Source: [Clostridium] ultunense DSM 10521
GTDB lineage: Bacteria > Bacillota > Clostridia > Tissierellales > Tepidimicrobiaceae
Direction: 5' to 3'
Assembly (NCBI RefSeq): GCF_000511955.1
Contig: NZ_AZSU01000002.1
Location: 751,674-815,673 of the forward strand
Length of the DNA: 64,000 nucleotides
In this document: one piece after another, positions 27,199 through 36,205 of the stretch
Layout: every line of letters begins with the position of its first letter
Numbering within the stretch: position 1 is the first letter of the stretch
Translations under genes and position numbers: made by a program
Notes under the pieces: generated by a model
The model's input: only the letters and a program-made list of their open reading frames with translations
Database searches by the model: none
What the model was told of the DNA's origin: nothing

Positions 27199-28362
27199 AT
27201 GAATAAAAGAGTAATTTCTATTTTACTTGTTTTCACTTTGGTATTAAGTATTTTGGGTGGGTGTACAAAACAGGAAACTGAGGAGCTTAATACTTCCAAT
27301 GAAGAAAATATTATTGATGACAATAAAGATGATACTATTGAAGAAGTGCCTGTTATAAATATGGCTTGGGATTTTGATCTTCATGCTAGTGTTATGTTAG
27401 TAGCATCTGCTCGGGGCGAAGAATTTAAAGATTCAGGGATTTGGCTGAAGCCAATCATTGAAAAAGAACAATATGAACTTTATAAAGAAGGAGAAAAATT
27501 AGCATTAATTAATACTATAGTTACAAAAGGAAGTTCAGAGTCTGCTGTAATGTTAGGACAAAAGCGGCTTGATTGTGCTCTTAATTCTGTAACAGGGATG
27601 TTATCGGCAAAGGATCAAGGTACAGATGTAGAAGTGCTGTGCCCAGTTCACGTGGATGGGATTGGATTAGTATTCCCACATGGAACTGAATTAAATAACT
27701 GGGAGGAAGTATCTCAATATATCTTAGATTCCGAGACACCTGTAAGAATTGGATACCATTCACCTGTATCGGCACCTAGAATTGTGCTTGAAACAGCTCT
27801 AAAACAAGCAGATATAAAAGTTACAGAAAATCCAAATGATTTTGATGCAGATGTTCTATTGGTCGATTTAAAAGGAGCAAAAAACTTACTACCAGCTTTT
27901 TCCGGGGACCAGGTAGATGCATGGGTAGCACCATCCCATTATCCTGAGGCGGCAGAGGCTGAAGGCATAGGTTCTATAGCTTTAAAGTTAAATGAATTTC
28001 CACCTGAAGGTCAATGGTATGATTTTCCTTGCTGTGTTTTTGCAGGCAGAGCCGATGTAATATCAGAGTATCCAGAAGTATTTGAAGCTTTAGTAGATTT
28101 GTTTACATATAGTGCAGAGTGGATTAATAGTAACAGAGATGAAGCCTCAATGATATTATCTGAAATTATAGGGGTTTCGAAAGAAGCTGTTGATGCAGCT
28201 AGTATTGTATTCACTACGCAGGTTTCAGACAAATGGAAAGAAGGTGTAGGTATATATTTCGATTTGCTAGATGAATTAGAGAAGTTTGATGGGGATCTAA
28301 AAGGTGGAAAGTTAGAAGATATTGAGGATGAATTTTATAATTTTAAGTATATAAACAACTAA
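27199..28362 (+). CDS. ABC importer substrate-binding lipoprotein (NMT1/TauA-like)
   Basis: 387 residues. A lipoprotein signal peptide is present with lipobox LSILGGC (Cys22), followed by an acidic linker to about residue 55. A periplasmic-binding-protein type II domain of the NMT1/TauA/SsuA class follows. It is preceded by AAGGAGG and heads an operon with permease, ATPase and DUF1847 genes. Relatives bind sulfonates, nitrate, thiamine-pyrimidine or other small organic ions. The ligand cannot be deduced here, and no pathway gene is adjacent. Confidence 0.88.
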   Translation: MNKRVISILLVFTLVLSILGGCTKQETEELNTSNEENIIDDNKDDTIEEVPVINMAWDFDLHASVMLVASARGEEFKDSGIWLKPIIEKEQYELYKEGEKLALINTIVTKGSSESAVMLGQKRLDCALNSVTGMLSAKDQGTDVEVLCPVHVDGIGLVFPHGTELNNWEEVSQYILDSETPVRIGYHSPVSAPRIVLETALKQADIKVTENPNDFDADVLLVDLKGAKNLLPAFSGDQVDAWVAPSHYPEAAEAEGIGSIALKLNEFPPEGQWYDFPCCVFAGRADVISEYPEVFEALVDLFTYSAEWINSNRDEASMILSEIIGVSKEAVDAASIVFTTQVSDKWKEGVGIYFDLLDELEKFDGDLKGGKLEDIEDEFYNFKYINN

Positions 28363-28431
28363 ATATAATGATAGGAAAAGTTCTAGCATTTTATGCGTAG
28401 AATTTTTTCTTGTAAAAATGGGGAGATATAA

Positions 28432-29277
28432 TTGAAAAAGAATATATTAAATGCAGTTAAAACTATGATAGGACCAGTAGTTATTTTAATATTGTGGGGT
28501 TATGGTGCTAAACATATAGATAATCAATTAATATTGCCTAAGCTAAGCTCAGTACTAGGACATTTCCTTACACCTACTGAGAATATGATTGGTTTAGGGT
28601 CTTTAATAGTAAATATTATAATTAGTCTAATCCGGGTTATGATTGGGTATATAATTGCCTTATTAATTGGTCTTCCTATTGGTATATTAATGGGATATAA
28701 GAAAACTGCGGATCAAATAATTAATCCAATATTATCCTTGTTTAGACCTATTCCACCAGTGGCTTGGGTTCCTTTAGTATTAGCTTGGTTTGGTGTAGGC
28801 AGTATAGCTACTGTTTTAGGCCTTAAGCAAGGTATGTGGTATATATATCTTCATAATTTTAAAATATCTATGACTTTCATTATTTTTCTTGGAGCTTTTT
28901 ATCCTATTGTAACTAGTGCTATACATGGGATTACACAGGTGCCAAAAACTTTGATAGAGTCAGCTAGAGTTTTAGGCGCAAGTGAAGCGGATATTTTTTT
29001 CAAAATATTACTCCCAGGAGCTGCACCAACTATTTTAAATGGCATGCGAACGGGATTAGGCAGTGCTTGGACTAGCCTTGTATCTGCAGAGATGTTACCA
29101 GGGAGTATATCAGGATTAGGATATTTGATTACCCATGCCTATGAATTGGCCAAAATAGACATAGTTATGGCTGGTATGATTAGTATTGGAATGATAGGTT
29201 CACTATTAGATTATAGTATTCGATTTATAGAACGAAACAAATTTGTATGGGGAAGTGGTACAGAAACAGATCAATAG
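28432..29277 (+). CDS. ABC importer permease (TauC/SsuC type)
   Basis: 281 residues, starting at a TTG with GGGGAG upstream. It has about six membrane helices and an EAA loop typical of binding-protein-dependent permeases (GASEADIFFKILLPGAAPTI near 182). The family is SsuC/TauC/NrtB. A weak imperfect hairpin with a T-run (about 28378-28411) lies between it and the preceding gene and may reduce downstream expression. It works with the neighbouring lipoprotein and ATPase. Confidence 0.9.
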   Translation: MKKNILNAVKTMIGPVVILILWGYGAKHIDNQLILPKLSSVLGHFLTPTENMIGLGSLIVNIIISLIRVMIGYIIALLIGLPIGILMGYKKTADQIINPILSLFRPIPPVAWVPLVLAWFGVGSIATVLGLKQGMWYIYLHNFKISMTFIIFLGAFYPIVTSAIHGITQVPKTLIESARVLGASEADIFFKILLPGAAPTILNGMRTGLGSAWTSLVSAEMLPGSISGLGYLITHAYELAKIDIVMAGMISIGMIGSLLDYSIRFIERNKFVWGSGTETDQ

Positions 29278-29326
29278 TAAGGCCTACAAATTGAAAATTT
29301 TTAAAAGAATGCTAGGAGAATAGTAT

Positions 29327-30115
29327 ATGGATATTATGAAAATATGTTTACGAGCAGAAAATCTGAGTAAGGAATTCAGATCTGAAAAAGGTAATATTGT
29401 TCATGCATTGGATAAAACAACAATTAATATATATGAAAATGATTTTGTATGTATTGTAGGGCCATCTGGTTGTGGGAAATCTACTCTTTTACGTATTATT
29501 GCTGGATTGGAAACTGCTACCACGGGAAAGGTTTTTTATAATGGAGAAGAGTTGAAGGGAACGTGTGGAGATATTGGTATGGTTTTCCAACAATATTCCC
29601 TACTGCCTTGGAAAACTGTAGAAGATAATATTACATTAGGGTTAGAATTTAAAAAGAAGTCAAAAAAGGTTAAAAAAGAGGTAGCACAAAGATATTTAGA
29701 AATGATAGATATGGAGGAATTTCGCAACGCTTATCCTTTTGAGTTATCTGGTGGCATGCAACAGAGGGTTGCTATAGCAAGAGCTTTAGCGAATGATCCA
29801 AAAGTGATATTGATGGATGAACCTTTTGGTGCATTAGATGCTCATACACGTATATTAATGCAAAGGGAACTACTTCATATATGGGAGAAAAACAGGAAGA
29901 CCATATTGTTTATTACTCATAGCGTAGATGAAGCTATATATTTAGCAGATAAGATTATGGTAATGTCTAAAAGACCAGGAAAAATCAAAGAAATTATAAA
30001 TGTAGAAATGGCAAGGCCAAGAAATCGAGCTGATGTGGAATATGCAAAAATGTCAAATGATATACTGATGATGCTAGAGGAGGAGGTTGTTAACAATAAG
30101 GTTGTAAATCCATAG
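29327..30115 (+). CDS. ABC importer ATPase (SsuB/TauB type)
   Basis: 262 residues. It has Walker A GPSGCGKST near 45, Q-loop MVFQQYSLLPW, signature ELSGGMQQRVAIARAL near 140, Walker B VILMDEPFGALD and H-loop ITHSVDEA. This is the nitrate/sulfonate/taurine-type ATPase set. It energises the permease encoded 49 bp upstream. An in-frame ATG at 29336 is also possible. Confidence 0.93.
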   Translation: MDIMKICLRAENLSKEFRSEKGNIVHALDKTTINIYENDFVCIVGPSGCGKSTLLRIIAGLETATTGKVFYNGEELKGTCGDIGMVFQQYSLLPWKTVEDNITLGLEFKKKSKKVKKEVAQRYLEMIDMEEFRNAYPFELSGGMQQRVAIARALANDPKVILMDEPFGALDAHTRILMQRELLHIWEKNRKTILFITHSVDEAIYLADKIMVMSKRPGKIKEIINVEMARPRNRADVEYAKMSNDILMMLEEEVVNNKVVNP

Positions 30116-30145
30116 ATATAAATGATATTAAAATGGAGTGATAAT

Positions 30146-30766
30146 ATGTATAGTTGTGCAAATTGTGTCTTAAGAGGTTGCTCTGAAGGTAATTTAGAAA
30201 AAACTTTACCTAATTGCCCTAGCAAAGAAAAAAATGTTCAAGAAGAAGCAAAGAAATTGTATTTAGAAGAAGAAAATTACAAAATTGCTCATAATGCTGC
30301 TTTAGTAGAAGCAGAAGGTTATGGAGCAAAGACAAGGGTGGAAGAAATCATATCCTTTGCAAAGAAATGTGAATATAAAAGAATAGGGCTAGTTTTCTGT
30401 ATTGGATTAATAAATGAAGCTAAATGTTTTGCAGATATTTTAAGGCATCACGGTTTTGATGCTATATCTGTTCTATGTAAAAATGGAGGTATAGATAAAA
30501 CATATGTAGGAATTGATAATGAAAGTAAAATTCCAGGTGAATGTGATGAAATAATGTGCAATCCTATAGGACAAGCCTTATTGCTTAATGAACAAAACAC
30601 TGATTTCAATATAATTTTAGGTTTATGTGTGGGACATGATACACTTGTAATGAAGTATCTAAAGGCCCCTATGACTACTTTGGCAGTAAAGGATCGAGTT
30701 ACTGGACATAATCCGCTAGTTGCTATATATTTAGCCAATAGTTATTATAAAAAGAAATTAATGTAA
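30146..30766 (+). CDS. DUF1847 family protein (putative metal-binding)
   Basis: 206 residues from the ATG at 30146, after GGAGTG. The N-terminus is cysteine-rich (Cys4, Cys7, Cys12 in MYSCANCVLRGC). More Cys occur in the centre, including GLCVGHDTLVM near 165. It matches DUF1847, whose members are annotated as metal-binding with no proven reaction. It is last in the importer operon, 30 bp after the ATPase gene, so it probably acts on the imported compound or handles its metal. Confidence 0.85.
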   Translation: MYSCANCVLRGCSEGNLEKTLPNCPSKEKNVQEEAKKLYLEEENYKIAHNAALVEAEGYGAKTRVEEIISFAKKCEYKRIGLVFCIGLINEAKCFADILRHHGFDAISVLCKNGGIDKTYVGIDNESKIPGECDEIMCNPIGQALLLNEQNTDFNIILGLCVGHDTLVMKYLKAPMTTLAVKDRVTGHNPLVAIYLANSYYKKKLM

Positions 30767-30965
30767 ATACCATTAGAAATTTAAAATAAGCAACCTAAAA
30801 CCTAACGAATCGGTTTATGGATTTTTTACTTTTTAATTGATGGGAATCAATGAAAAATTCGTACTACCACTACCACTTGTACTATTTTAAGTTATCTAAT
30901 ATATATTGTTTTATTTCACTGATTAAAGCAGAAAAGGGAGATAATTAATGTTTCACTAATTATGT

Positions 30966-31001
30966 AAAACCCATCTTAGAAATTTCTAAGATGGGTTTTA
31001 T
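30966..31001. terminator. Bidirectional palindromic terminator (copy 2 of the 34-mer)
   Basis: The 34 bases at 30966-30999 are identical to those at 26291-26324. It lies between the DUF1847 gene and the convergent ald gene, so it can end transcription on both strands. Confidence 0.88.
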
Positions 31002-31010
31002 TCCTTTATT

Positions 31011-32129
31011 CTACATACCTAATACTTCTTCTACAGGTGTATAAGGCATATCAAATGCATCTGCTACTGATTTATAAACGATTTTTCCTTCTAATACATT
31101 GGCACCTTTTCTTAATGGCCCTTCATCAATAAGTGCTTGTTTCCATCCCTTATTAGCTATTCTAACTGCATAAGGAAGAGTAACATTTGTTAAAGCTAAT
31201 GTTGAAGTTCTTGGAACTGCCCCAGGGATATTTGCAACAGCATAATGAACTACATCATGTTTCATAAATATAGGATCAGCATGGGTTGTTGGATGTGTAG
31301 TTTCCATACATCCACCTTGGTCAATAGCTACGTCTACTAGCACACTACCTGGTTCCATTAGTTTTACCATTTCCTCAGTAACCAATTTTGGGGCTTTAGC
31401 TCCTGGAATTAAAACTGCTCCTACTACTAAGTCGGCAGTTTTAACGGCTTGAGTTAAGTTATAATTATTGGAATACAAGGTTTCTAATCTTCCCATGAAA
31501 ACTTCACCTAAATAACGAAGTCTGTCCACATTTATATCAAGCACTGTAACTCTGGCACCAAGACCAATTGCTCTTCTAATAGCACCAGTACCTACAATAC
31601 CTGCACCTACAACAACTACATGAGCAGGAGGTACTCCTGGAACACCATCTATTAATAGGCCTTTTCCACCTCGAGTTTTTTCTAAGTAAACAGATCCTTG
31701 TTGAACTGCCATTCGACCAGCAACTTCACTCATAGGAGTAAGTAGTGGAAGAGATCTATCTGGGTTTTGAACTGTTTCATAAGCGATAGCAATAGTTCCT
31801 GATTCTACTAAAGCCTTAGTTAATTCTTCTTCAGCAGCTAGGTGTAGATAAGTAAATATGATAAGATCTTTTCTAAAATATTTGTATTCTGATTTTAGAG
31901 GTTCTTTAACCTTCATTATCATATCTGCTTGTTCCCATACTTTAGAAGCTTCAGGTAGGATTTCTGCTCCTAATGCAGAATATTCCTCATCAGAAAAACC
32001 TGCTCCCATTCCTGCGTTAGTTTCCACTATAACTTTATGCCCAGCTCTCACTAGAGAATCTACGCCAGCAGGTGTAAGAGCTACCCTGTTTTCTTGTTCC
32101 TTTATCTCCTTTGGTACTCCGACAATCAT
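31011..32129 (-). CDS. ald: Alanine dehydrogenase
   Basis: 372 residues on the minus strand, the usual length. The start ATG at 32129 is preceded by AAGGAGG on that strand, whereas the longer frame to 32180 has no site. The N-terminus [20 protein letters not shown] is the family signature. The NAD-binding stretch [19 protein letters not shown] lies near 170. The enzyme interconverts alanine and pyruvate plus ammonia with NAD, useful for an amino-acid fermenter. It stands alone, convergent to the importer operon. Confidence 0.97.
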   Translation of the reverse strand: MIVGVPKEIKEQENRVALTPAGVDSLVRAGHKVIVETNAGMGAGFSDEEYSALGAEILPEASKVWEQADMIMKVKEPLKSEYKYFRKDLIIFTYLHLAAEEELTKALVESGTIAIAYETVQNPDRSLPLLTPMSEVAGRMAVQQGSVYLEKTRGGKGLLIDGVPGVPPAHVVVVGAGIVGTGAIRRAIGLGARVTVLDINVDRLRYLGEVFMGRLETLYSNNYNLTQAVKTADLVVGAVLIPGAKAPKLVTEEMVKLMEPGSVLVDVAIDQGGCMETTHPTTHADPIFMKHDVVHYAVANIPGAVPRTSTLALTNVTLPYAVRIANKGWKQALIDEGPLRKGANVLEGKIVYKSVADAFDMPYTPVEEVLGM

Positions 32130-32438
32130 TGATACATTCCTCCTTAAAAATAATTGGTTTATTGAATTATATTTTATCATATTTTGAAAATGTTTGCACG
32201 GTTTTTAATATTAGAAAATTTGTCAAAATACTGCCATGATTAATAGACTAAATTACCATTATAGATTAGCTCATATAATCTACTATTTAATCTAAAAATT
32301 TAGTTAAGGGTTAAAAGTTTTTTAATGGTATAAAATATGTAATTAAACAGTAGTTATTGCTAATTATTTTTGGTAGTATAATGATATAGGCTAATGTTCA
32401 TACCATCCATAAGTTTATAAAATATAAGAGGTGATATT

Positions 32439-33602
32439 ATGAAAGTTAATTGGAATACTAAATACACTACAATTGCAGTATATTCACTAATTGTAGCAGT
32501 TTTAAGTACGATATTTTACTTAATAGCGTCAGAAGTAAATTTATTTAAAATTCAAGTTAGTAAATACATAAATACATTACAACCAATTATTATAGGTTTT
32601 GTGATGGCTTATATATTTAACTTTATACTTGAATTTTATGAAGAATGTTTATTAGATAATATTTTTTCTAAAATTAAGAGTAGAAAGTTAAAAAGAATAA
32701 TAGGAATTATATTAACTTATTTTACTGTATTTCTAGTATTATACCTTTTTCTAAATTTTGTATTACCCCAATTATTGTCATCGGTTATTGGATTGGTAAA
32801 TGATATTCCAGATTACTTTATGGCTGTAACTAAAAAGATCAATGATTTTACTAGTGAATTTCAAATCCAGGAAGAGTACTACGAAATTATATTAGGAAAG
32901 TGGAATGAATTTGTAGATTATATATTAAGATTTGCTACAGACCTAATACCCAAAATAGGTAATTTAACAAAAAATATTCTTTCTAGTATCTGGAACATAG
33001 TACTCGGGGTTATTGTTTCCATTTATTTATTATTAGATAAGGAGAAGTTTAAAGCTTTAAGTAAAAAAATTACTGTCTCTATTTTTTCCGAGAAAAATGC
33101 AAATAGGGCAATGGAATTAGCACGGAGAAGTGATAGTATATTTGGAAGATTTTTAAGCGGTAAAATATTGGATTCTCTTATTATTGGGATATTGACATTT
33201 ATAACATTAAGTATTGTTAAAATGCCTTATGCAACTCTGGTATCCTTTATAGTTGGAATAACTAATATTATTCCTTTTTTTGGTCCTTTTATTGGAGCTA
33301 TACCTTCCTTCTTTATAATATTATTTGTTTCACCTATTAAGGCCCTTTGGTTTTTAATCATAATATTAATAATACAACAGATTGATGGAAATATTATTGG
33401 ACCTAAAATACTAGGAGATTCACTAGGTATATCAGCTTTTTGGATACTTTTTTCGTTACTTGTAGCAGGAAAGATATTTGGATTTGTTGGGCTCGTAATT
33501 GGTGTACCTTTATTCGTATTTGTTTATTCTATAATAAAGGATATAGTAGAATATAGATTAGGAAAAAAGGGATTACCGAAGGATACTAAAGAATACTATT
33601 AA
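32439..33602 (+). CDS. AI-2E family transporter (PerM/YtvI-like)
   Basis: 387 residues, about seven to eight membrane helices. Family features include the C-terminal FVGLVIGVPLFVFVYSIIKD and the central GKILDSLIIGILTFITL. Members have been linked to sodium/proton antiport or autoinducer-2 export, but the substrate is generally unproven. It is preceded by AGAGGTG and transcribed alone. Confidence 0.88.
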   Translation: MKVNWNTKYTTIAVYSLIVAVLSTIFYLIASEVNLFKIQVSKYINTLQPIIIGFVMAYIFNFILEFYEECLLDNIFSKIKSRKLKRIIGIILTYFTVFLVLYLFLNFVLPQLLSSVIGLVNDIPDYFMAVTKKINDFTSEFQIQEEYYEIILGKWNEFVDYILRFATDLIPKIGNLTKNILSSIWNIVLGVIVSIYLLLDKEKFKALSKKITVSIFSEKNANRAMELARRSDSIFGRFLSGKILDSLIIGILTFITLSIVKMPYATLVSFIVGITNIIPFFGPFIGAIPSFFIILFVSPIKALWFLIIILIIQQIDGNIIGPKILGDSLGISAFWILFSLLVAGKIFGFVGLVIGVPLFVFVYSIIKDIVEYRLGKKGLPKDTKEYY

Positions 33603-33779
33603 AATCAGATTTAAAAACAACATCGTTTTTGTAAAGCTATCCAATGATAAGATTGGTATAATAATCAAGTGGGAAATGGGATTTCATGCTAAATGGATTA
33701 TATTGGAGTAAAGGGATAGATTAAGGACATAAAACCCAAATCTATTCCTTTTTAATTTTATATAATATTTTTGTATTTA

Positions 33780-33817
33780 TGCAGTACTTTTATTTGCCAT
33801 TCCGTTATAATTAGTAG
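33780..33817 (+). promoter_or_regulatory. ECF-type promoter, copy 1 (NlpC/P60-like gene)
   Basis: TGCAGTACTTTTAT, 9 nt, then CGTTATA and ATTAGTAG. The same 38-nt layout, at identical spacing, recurs at 34421 and 35107. CGTT lies 52 bp before the gene's start codon. Confidence 0.75.
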
Positions 33818-33854
33818 TTATGAAAAAACATTATGACATTAGAGGTGGATTAAA

Positions 33855-34415
33855 ATGACAAAAAATCATATAATATATATTTTACTTACTCATAGTGGCT
33901 CTTTATTATCAAAATGTATTAATATATATACAAAAGAACCTTATACCCATGTTTCTATTGCGTTGGATACTAACCTTAAGGAATTATATAGTTTTGGCAG
34001 ACTAAATCCTTACAATCCCATATTAGCTGGATTTGTAAAAGAAGACATAATAAAGGGAACTTATTCAAGGTTTCCAGAGACAAGATGTGCACTGTACTCT
34101 TATAATATAGATGATGTTCAATATAGGAAATTAAAAAACCAACTATATAAGTTTAAGAAAAATGGGGACAAGTATAGTTATAATCTATTAGGATTATTTG
34201 GTGTAATATTCAATTTTCCAATAGAAAGAAAAAATAATTATTTTTGTTCTCAATTTGTAGCTACTTTATTAAATAATAGTGGAATAGATCTATTTGATAA
34301 ACCACCAGTCCTTGTATCTCCTAGGGATTTTAGGAAGTGTAAAGAGTTAAATCTAATCTATGAAGGGCGATTAAGAAGATATAGTAGAATGGAATCATCT
34401 TATCAAATTTATTAG
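33855..34415 (+). CDS. NlpC/P60-superfamily (YiiX/YebB-like permuted papain-fold) protein
   Basis: 186 residues, cytoplasmic by sequence (no signal peptide). The putative catalytic His lies in PYTHVSIALD near 30 and the Cys in NYFCSQFVA near 132. This His-before-Cys order is typical of circularly permuted NlpC/P60 enzymes such as YiiX, which cleave amide or ester bonds in lipids or peptidoglycan-like substrates. The promoter at 33780 matches that of the downstream ECF sigma operon, so it probably belongs to that envelope-stress regulon. Confidence 0.72.
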   Translation: MTKNHIIYILLTHSGSLLSKCINIYTKEPYTHVSIALDTNLKELYSFGRLNPYNPILAGFVKEDIIKGTYSRFPETRCALYSYNIDDVQYRKLKNQLYKFKKNGDKYSYNLLGLFGVIFNFPIERKNNYFCSQFVATLLNNSGIDLFDKPPVLVSPRDFRKCKELNLIYEGRLRRYSRMESSYQIY

Positions 34416-34420
34416 TTTTT

Positions 34421-34458
34421 TGCAGAACTTTTATGTTTTGCTGCGTTTACATTAGTAG
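34421..34458 (+). promoter_or_regulatory. ECF-type promoter, copy 2 (cobO-like gene)
   Basis: TGCAGAACTTTTAT, then CGTTTAC and ATTAGTAG, with spacing identical to the copies at 33780 and 35107. It is 59 bp (from CGTT) before the GTG start. Confidence 0.75.
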
Positions 34459-34502
34459 AGAAATATCTCGAAAAGCAACTGATTTAAAGAGGAGGGATAT
34501 AA

Positions 34503-35018
34503 GTGAACAAAGGTTATATTCATGTATATACAGGAAATGGGAAAGGGAAAACTACAGCAGCTTTAGGATTATCTATTAGAGCTATTTGTGCAGGGAAGAA
34601 AGTATTTTTTGGACAATTTATTAAAGGTATGGATTATAATGAATTAAAAAGTGTTGAATATTTACCTAATCTTCAAATAGAACAATTTGGGAGGGATTGT
34701 TTTATATATAATGAGCCAACGGATGAGGATATTAAACTGGCAAAAGAAGGGCTAGAAGAGTGTAGAAAAATATTGAAAGAAGGAAAATACGATATAGTAG
34801 TATTAGATGAATTAAATATAGCCATATATTTTAAACTGTTTACCTCAGATGAAGTTATAAAAATATTAAAGGAAAGGGCTCCTCATGTGGAAGTAATAAT
34901 AACTGGTAGATATGCGGAGAAAAATATTATTGAATTAGCTGATATAGTAACAGAAATGAAGGAGGTTAAACACTATTATAACCATGGTGTGGAAGCTAGA
35001 AAAGGGATAGAATACTGA
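34503..35018 (+). CDS. cobO: Cob(I)yrinic acid a,c-diamide adenosyltransferase-like protein (CobO/BtuR type)
   Basis: 171 residues, GTG start after GAGGAGGG. It has the P-loop GNGKGKTTAALGLSIRA at 11-27, FFGQFIKG near 37 and VVLDELNIAIY near 100, all typical of CobA/CobO/BtuR adenosyltransferases that attach the adenosyl group to corrinoids using ATP. No cobalamin-biosynthesis genes are nearby. Instead the gene shares a promoter block with an ECF sigma factor operon. Its role may therefore be corrinoid repair under stress, or a related nucleotide function (inferred). Confidence 0.85.
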   Translation: MNKGYIHVYTGNGKGKTTAALGLSIRAICAGKKVFFGQFIKGMDYNELKSVEYLPNLQIEQFGRDCFIYNEPTDEDIKLAKEGLEECRKILKEGKYDIVVLDELNIAIYFKLFTSDEVIKILKERAPHVEVIITGRYAEKNIIELADIVTEMKEVKHYYNHGVEARKGIEY

Positions 35019-35106
35019 AAATAAGTGGAGTGTATAATTTAAATGAAACTATCCCATAAATCTAAATCTAATCCCTTTTAAATTTTTAAAAACATTATAG
35101 TTTTTT

Positions 35107-35144
35107 TGCAGTACTTCTATTTTTTGTTTCGTTTATATTAGTAG
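35107..35144 (+). promoter_or_regulatory. ECF-type promoter, copy 3 (sigma factor operon)
   Basis: TGCAGTACTTCTAT, then CGTTTAT and ATTAGTAG. This is in front of the sigma factor gene itself, as expected for autoregulation, and matches the copies at 33780 and 34421. Confidence 0.8.
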
Positions 35145-35163
35145 GTAGGAAAGGAGGGGAGAT

Positions 35164-35730
35164 ATGGATTTAGATAAAGATCTGATAGAAGAGACTCTAT
35201 CTGGTAATAATAATGCATTTGAAAAAATAGTAGGCAAATACAAAGGATATATATTTGCTATTATATTAAACTTTATTAAAGATCATAATGAAGCTGAAAA
35301 TATAGCCCAAGAAGTCTTTCTTCAAATCTATATTTCCCTTCCAGAATATAAATTTGATAATTTTAAAGGATGGATTGGCAGAATTGCTGCAAATAAATCC
35401 ATAGATTGGAAAAGAAAAAAGAAAGCTAAATTCAATGAACAGGTAATGGAAAATGCAGAGATGGTAATAGATGGAGAAAGCCTATATCATTATAAAACAC
35501 CAGAGGATATACTAGTAGAAAAAGAGAGTCGGGAAAAAATCCATAGGGTTTGTAAAAGAATACCTAATATTTATGAGGATGTGATTATCAAATTTTATTT
35601 TGAAGAAAAATCCTATGAAGAAATTGCAAAGGAAGAAGGGACTACCGTAAAGACTATAGCCTCAAGGCTTTATCGGGGGCGTAATCTATTAAGAGAGAAA
35701 TGGAGGGAGGAAGATGATGAAACATTATGA
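35164..35730 (+). CDS. ECF RNA polymerase sigma factor (SigW-like)
   Basis: 188 residues. Region 2 lies at about 20-85 (NEAENIAQEVFLQIY for -10 recognition) and region 4 at about 135-185 (SYEEIAKEEGTTVKTIASRL, the -35 helix-turn-helix). AAAGGAGGGG precedes the ATG. The next gene encodes a zinc-finger anti-sigma factor and overlaps by 14 bp. The following two encode membrane proteins with LiaF-like features. The arrangement and conserved upstream promoter indicate an autoregulated envelope-stress sigma factor. Confidence 0.94.
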   Translation: MDLDKDLIEETLSGNNNAFEKIVGKYKGYIFAIILNFIKDHNEAENIAQEVFLQIYISLPEYKFDNFKGWIGRIAANKSIDWKRKKKAKFNEQVMENAEMVIDGESLYHYKTPEDILVEKESREKIHRVCKRIPNIYEDVIIKFYFEEKSYEEIAKEEGTTVKTIASRLYRGRNLLREKWREEDDETL

Positions 35731-36205
35731 TGATATAGAATGGATTTTCTATAAAGAAAAGATTCTTTCAGATGAAAAACAAATTGAAATGGAAGAACAT
35801 TTATATAGATGTGATAGATGTATGGAGATTTTCCTTTCCCTCATAGATAAACAAGAAGTAGATAAAGCAGGAGATTCCATTTCGGAAAACTTTACGGCTG
35901 ATTTAATGGCTAATATTGAAAATTTACGATATAAACCAAAAACTAAAGTGAAAAAATCTAATACTAGGTTTAAAGATATGTTCGTATATTATGCAGCAGT
36001 GGCTTCTGTAGCTGTAGTCTTGACTTTAGGAGGATTTTATAGTGGATTAGTAGACATGGTTCCTCAAATTGGAAAATCAACTGTAGAAAGACATAATATT
36101 AATGCACCTAATGTAGTAGCTGATGTATCTGGAAAAATAGTAAGTAAAACATCTAGTTTCATCAATAGTTTTGAAATATCTAAAAGTAGGGAGGAATTGA
36201 GATGA
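35717..36205 (+). CDS. Anti-sigma factor with N-terminal zinc finger (zf-HC2) and one membrane helix
   Basis: 162 residues from the ATG at 35717, six bases after GGGAGG (35714 is also in frame). It has the zinc-binding H-x3-C-x2-C in EEHLYRCDRCMEIF near residue 30. One transmembrane helix lies near 92-112 (YYAAVASVAVVLTLGGFYSG), with a short extracellular tail. Such proteins hold their ECF sigma factor at the membrane until a signal triggers release. The gene overlaps the sigma gene and the next one. Confidence 0.9.
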   Translation: MKHYDDIEWIFYKEKILSDEKQIEMEEHLYRCDRCMEIFLSLIDKQEVDKAGDSISENFTADLMANIENLRYKPKTKVKKSNTRFKDMFVYYAAVASVAVVLTLGGFYSGLVDMVPQIGKSTVERHNINAPNVVADVSGKIVSKTSSFINSFEISKSREELR

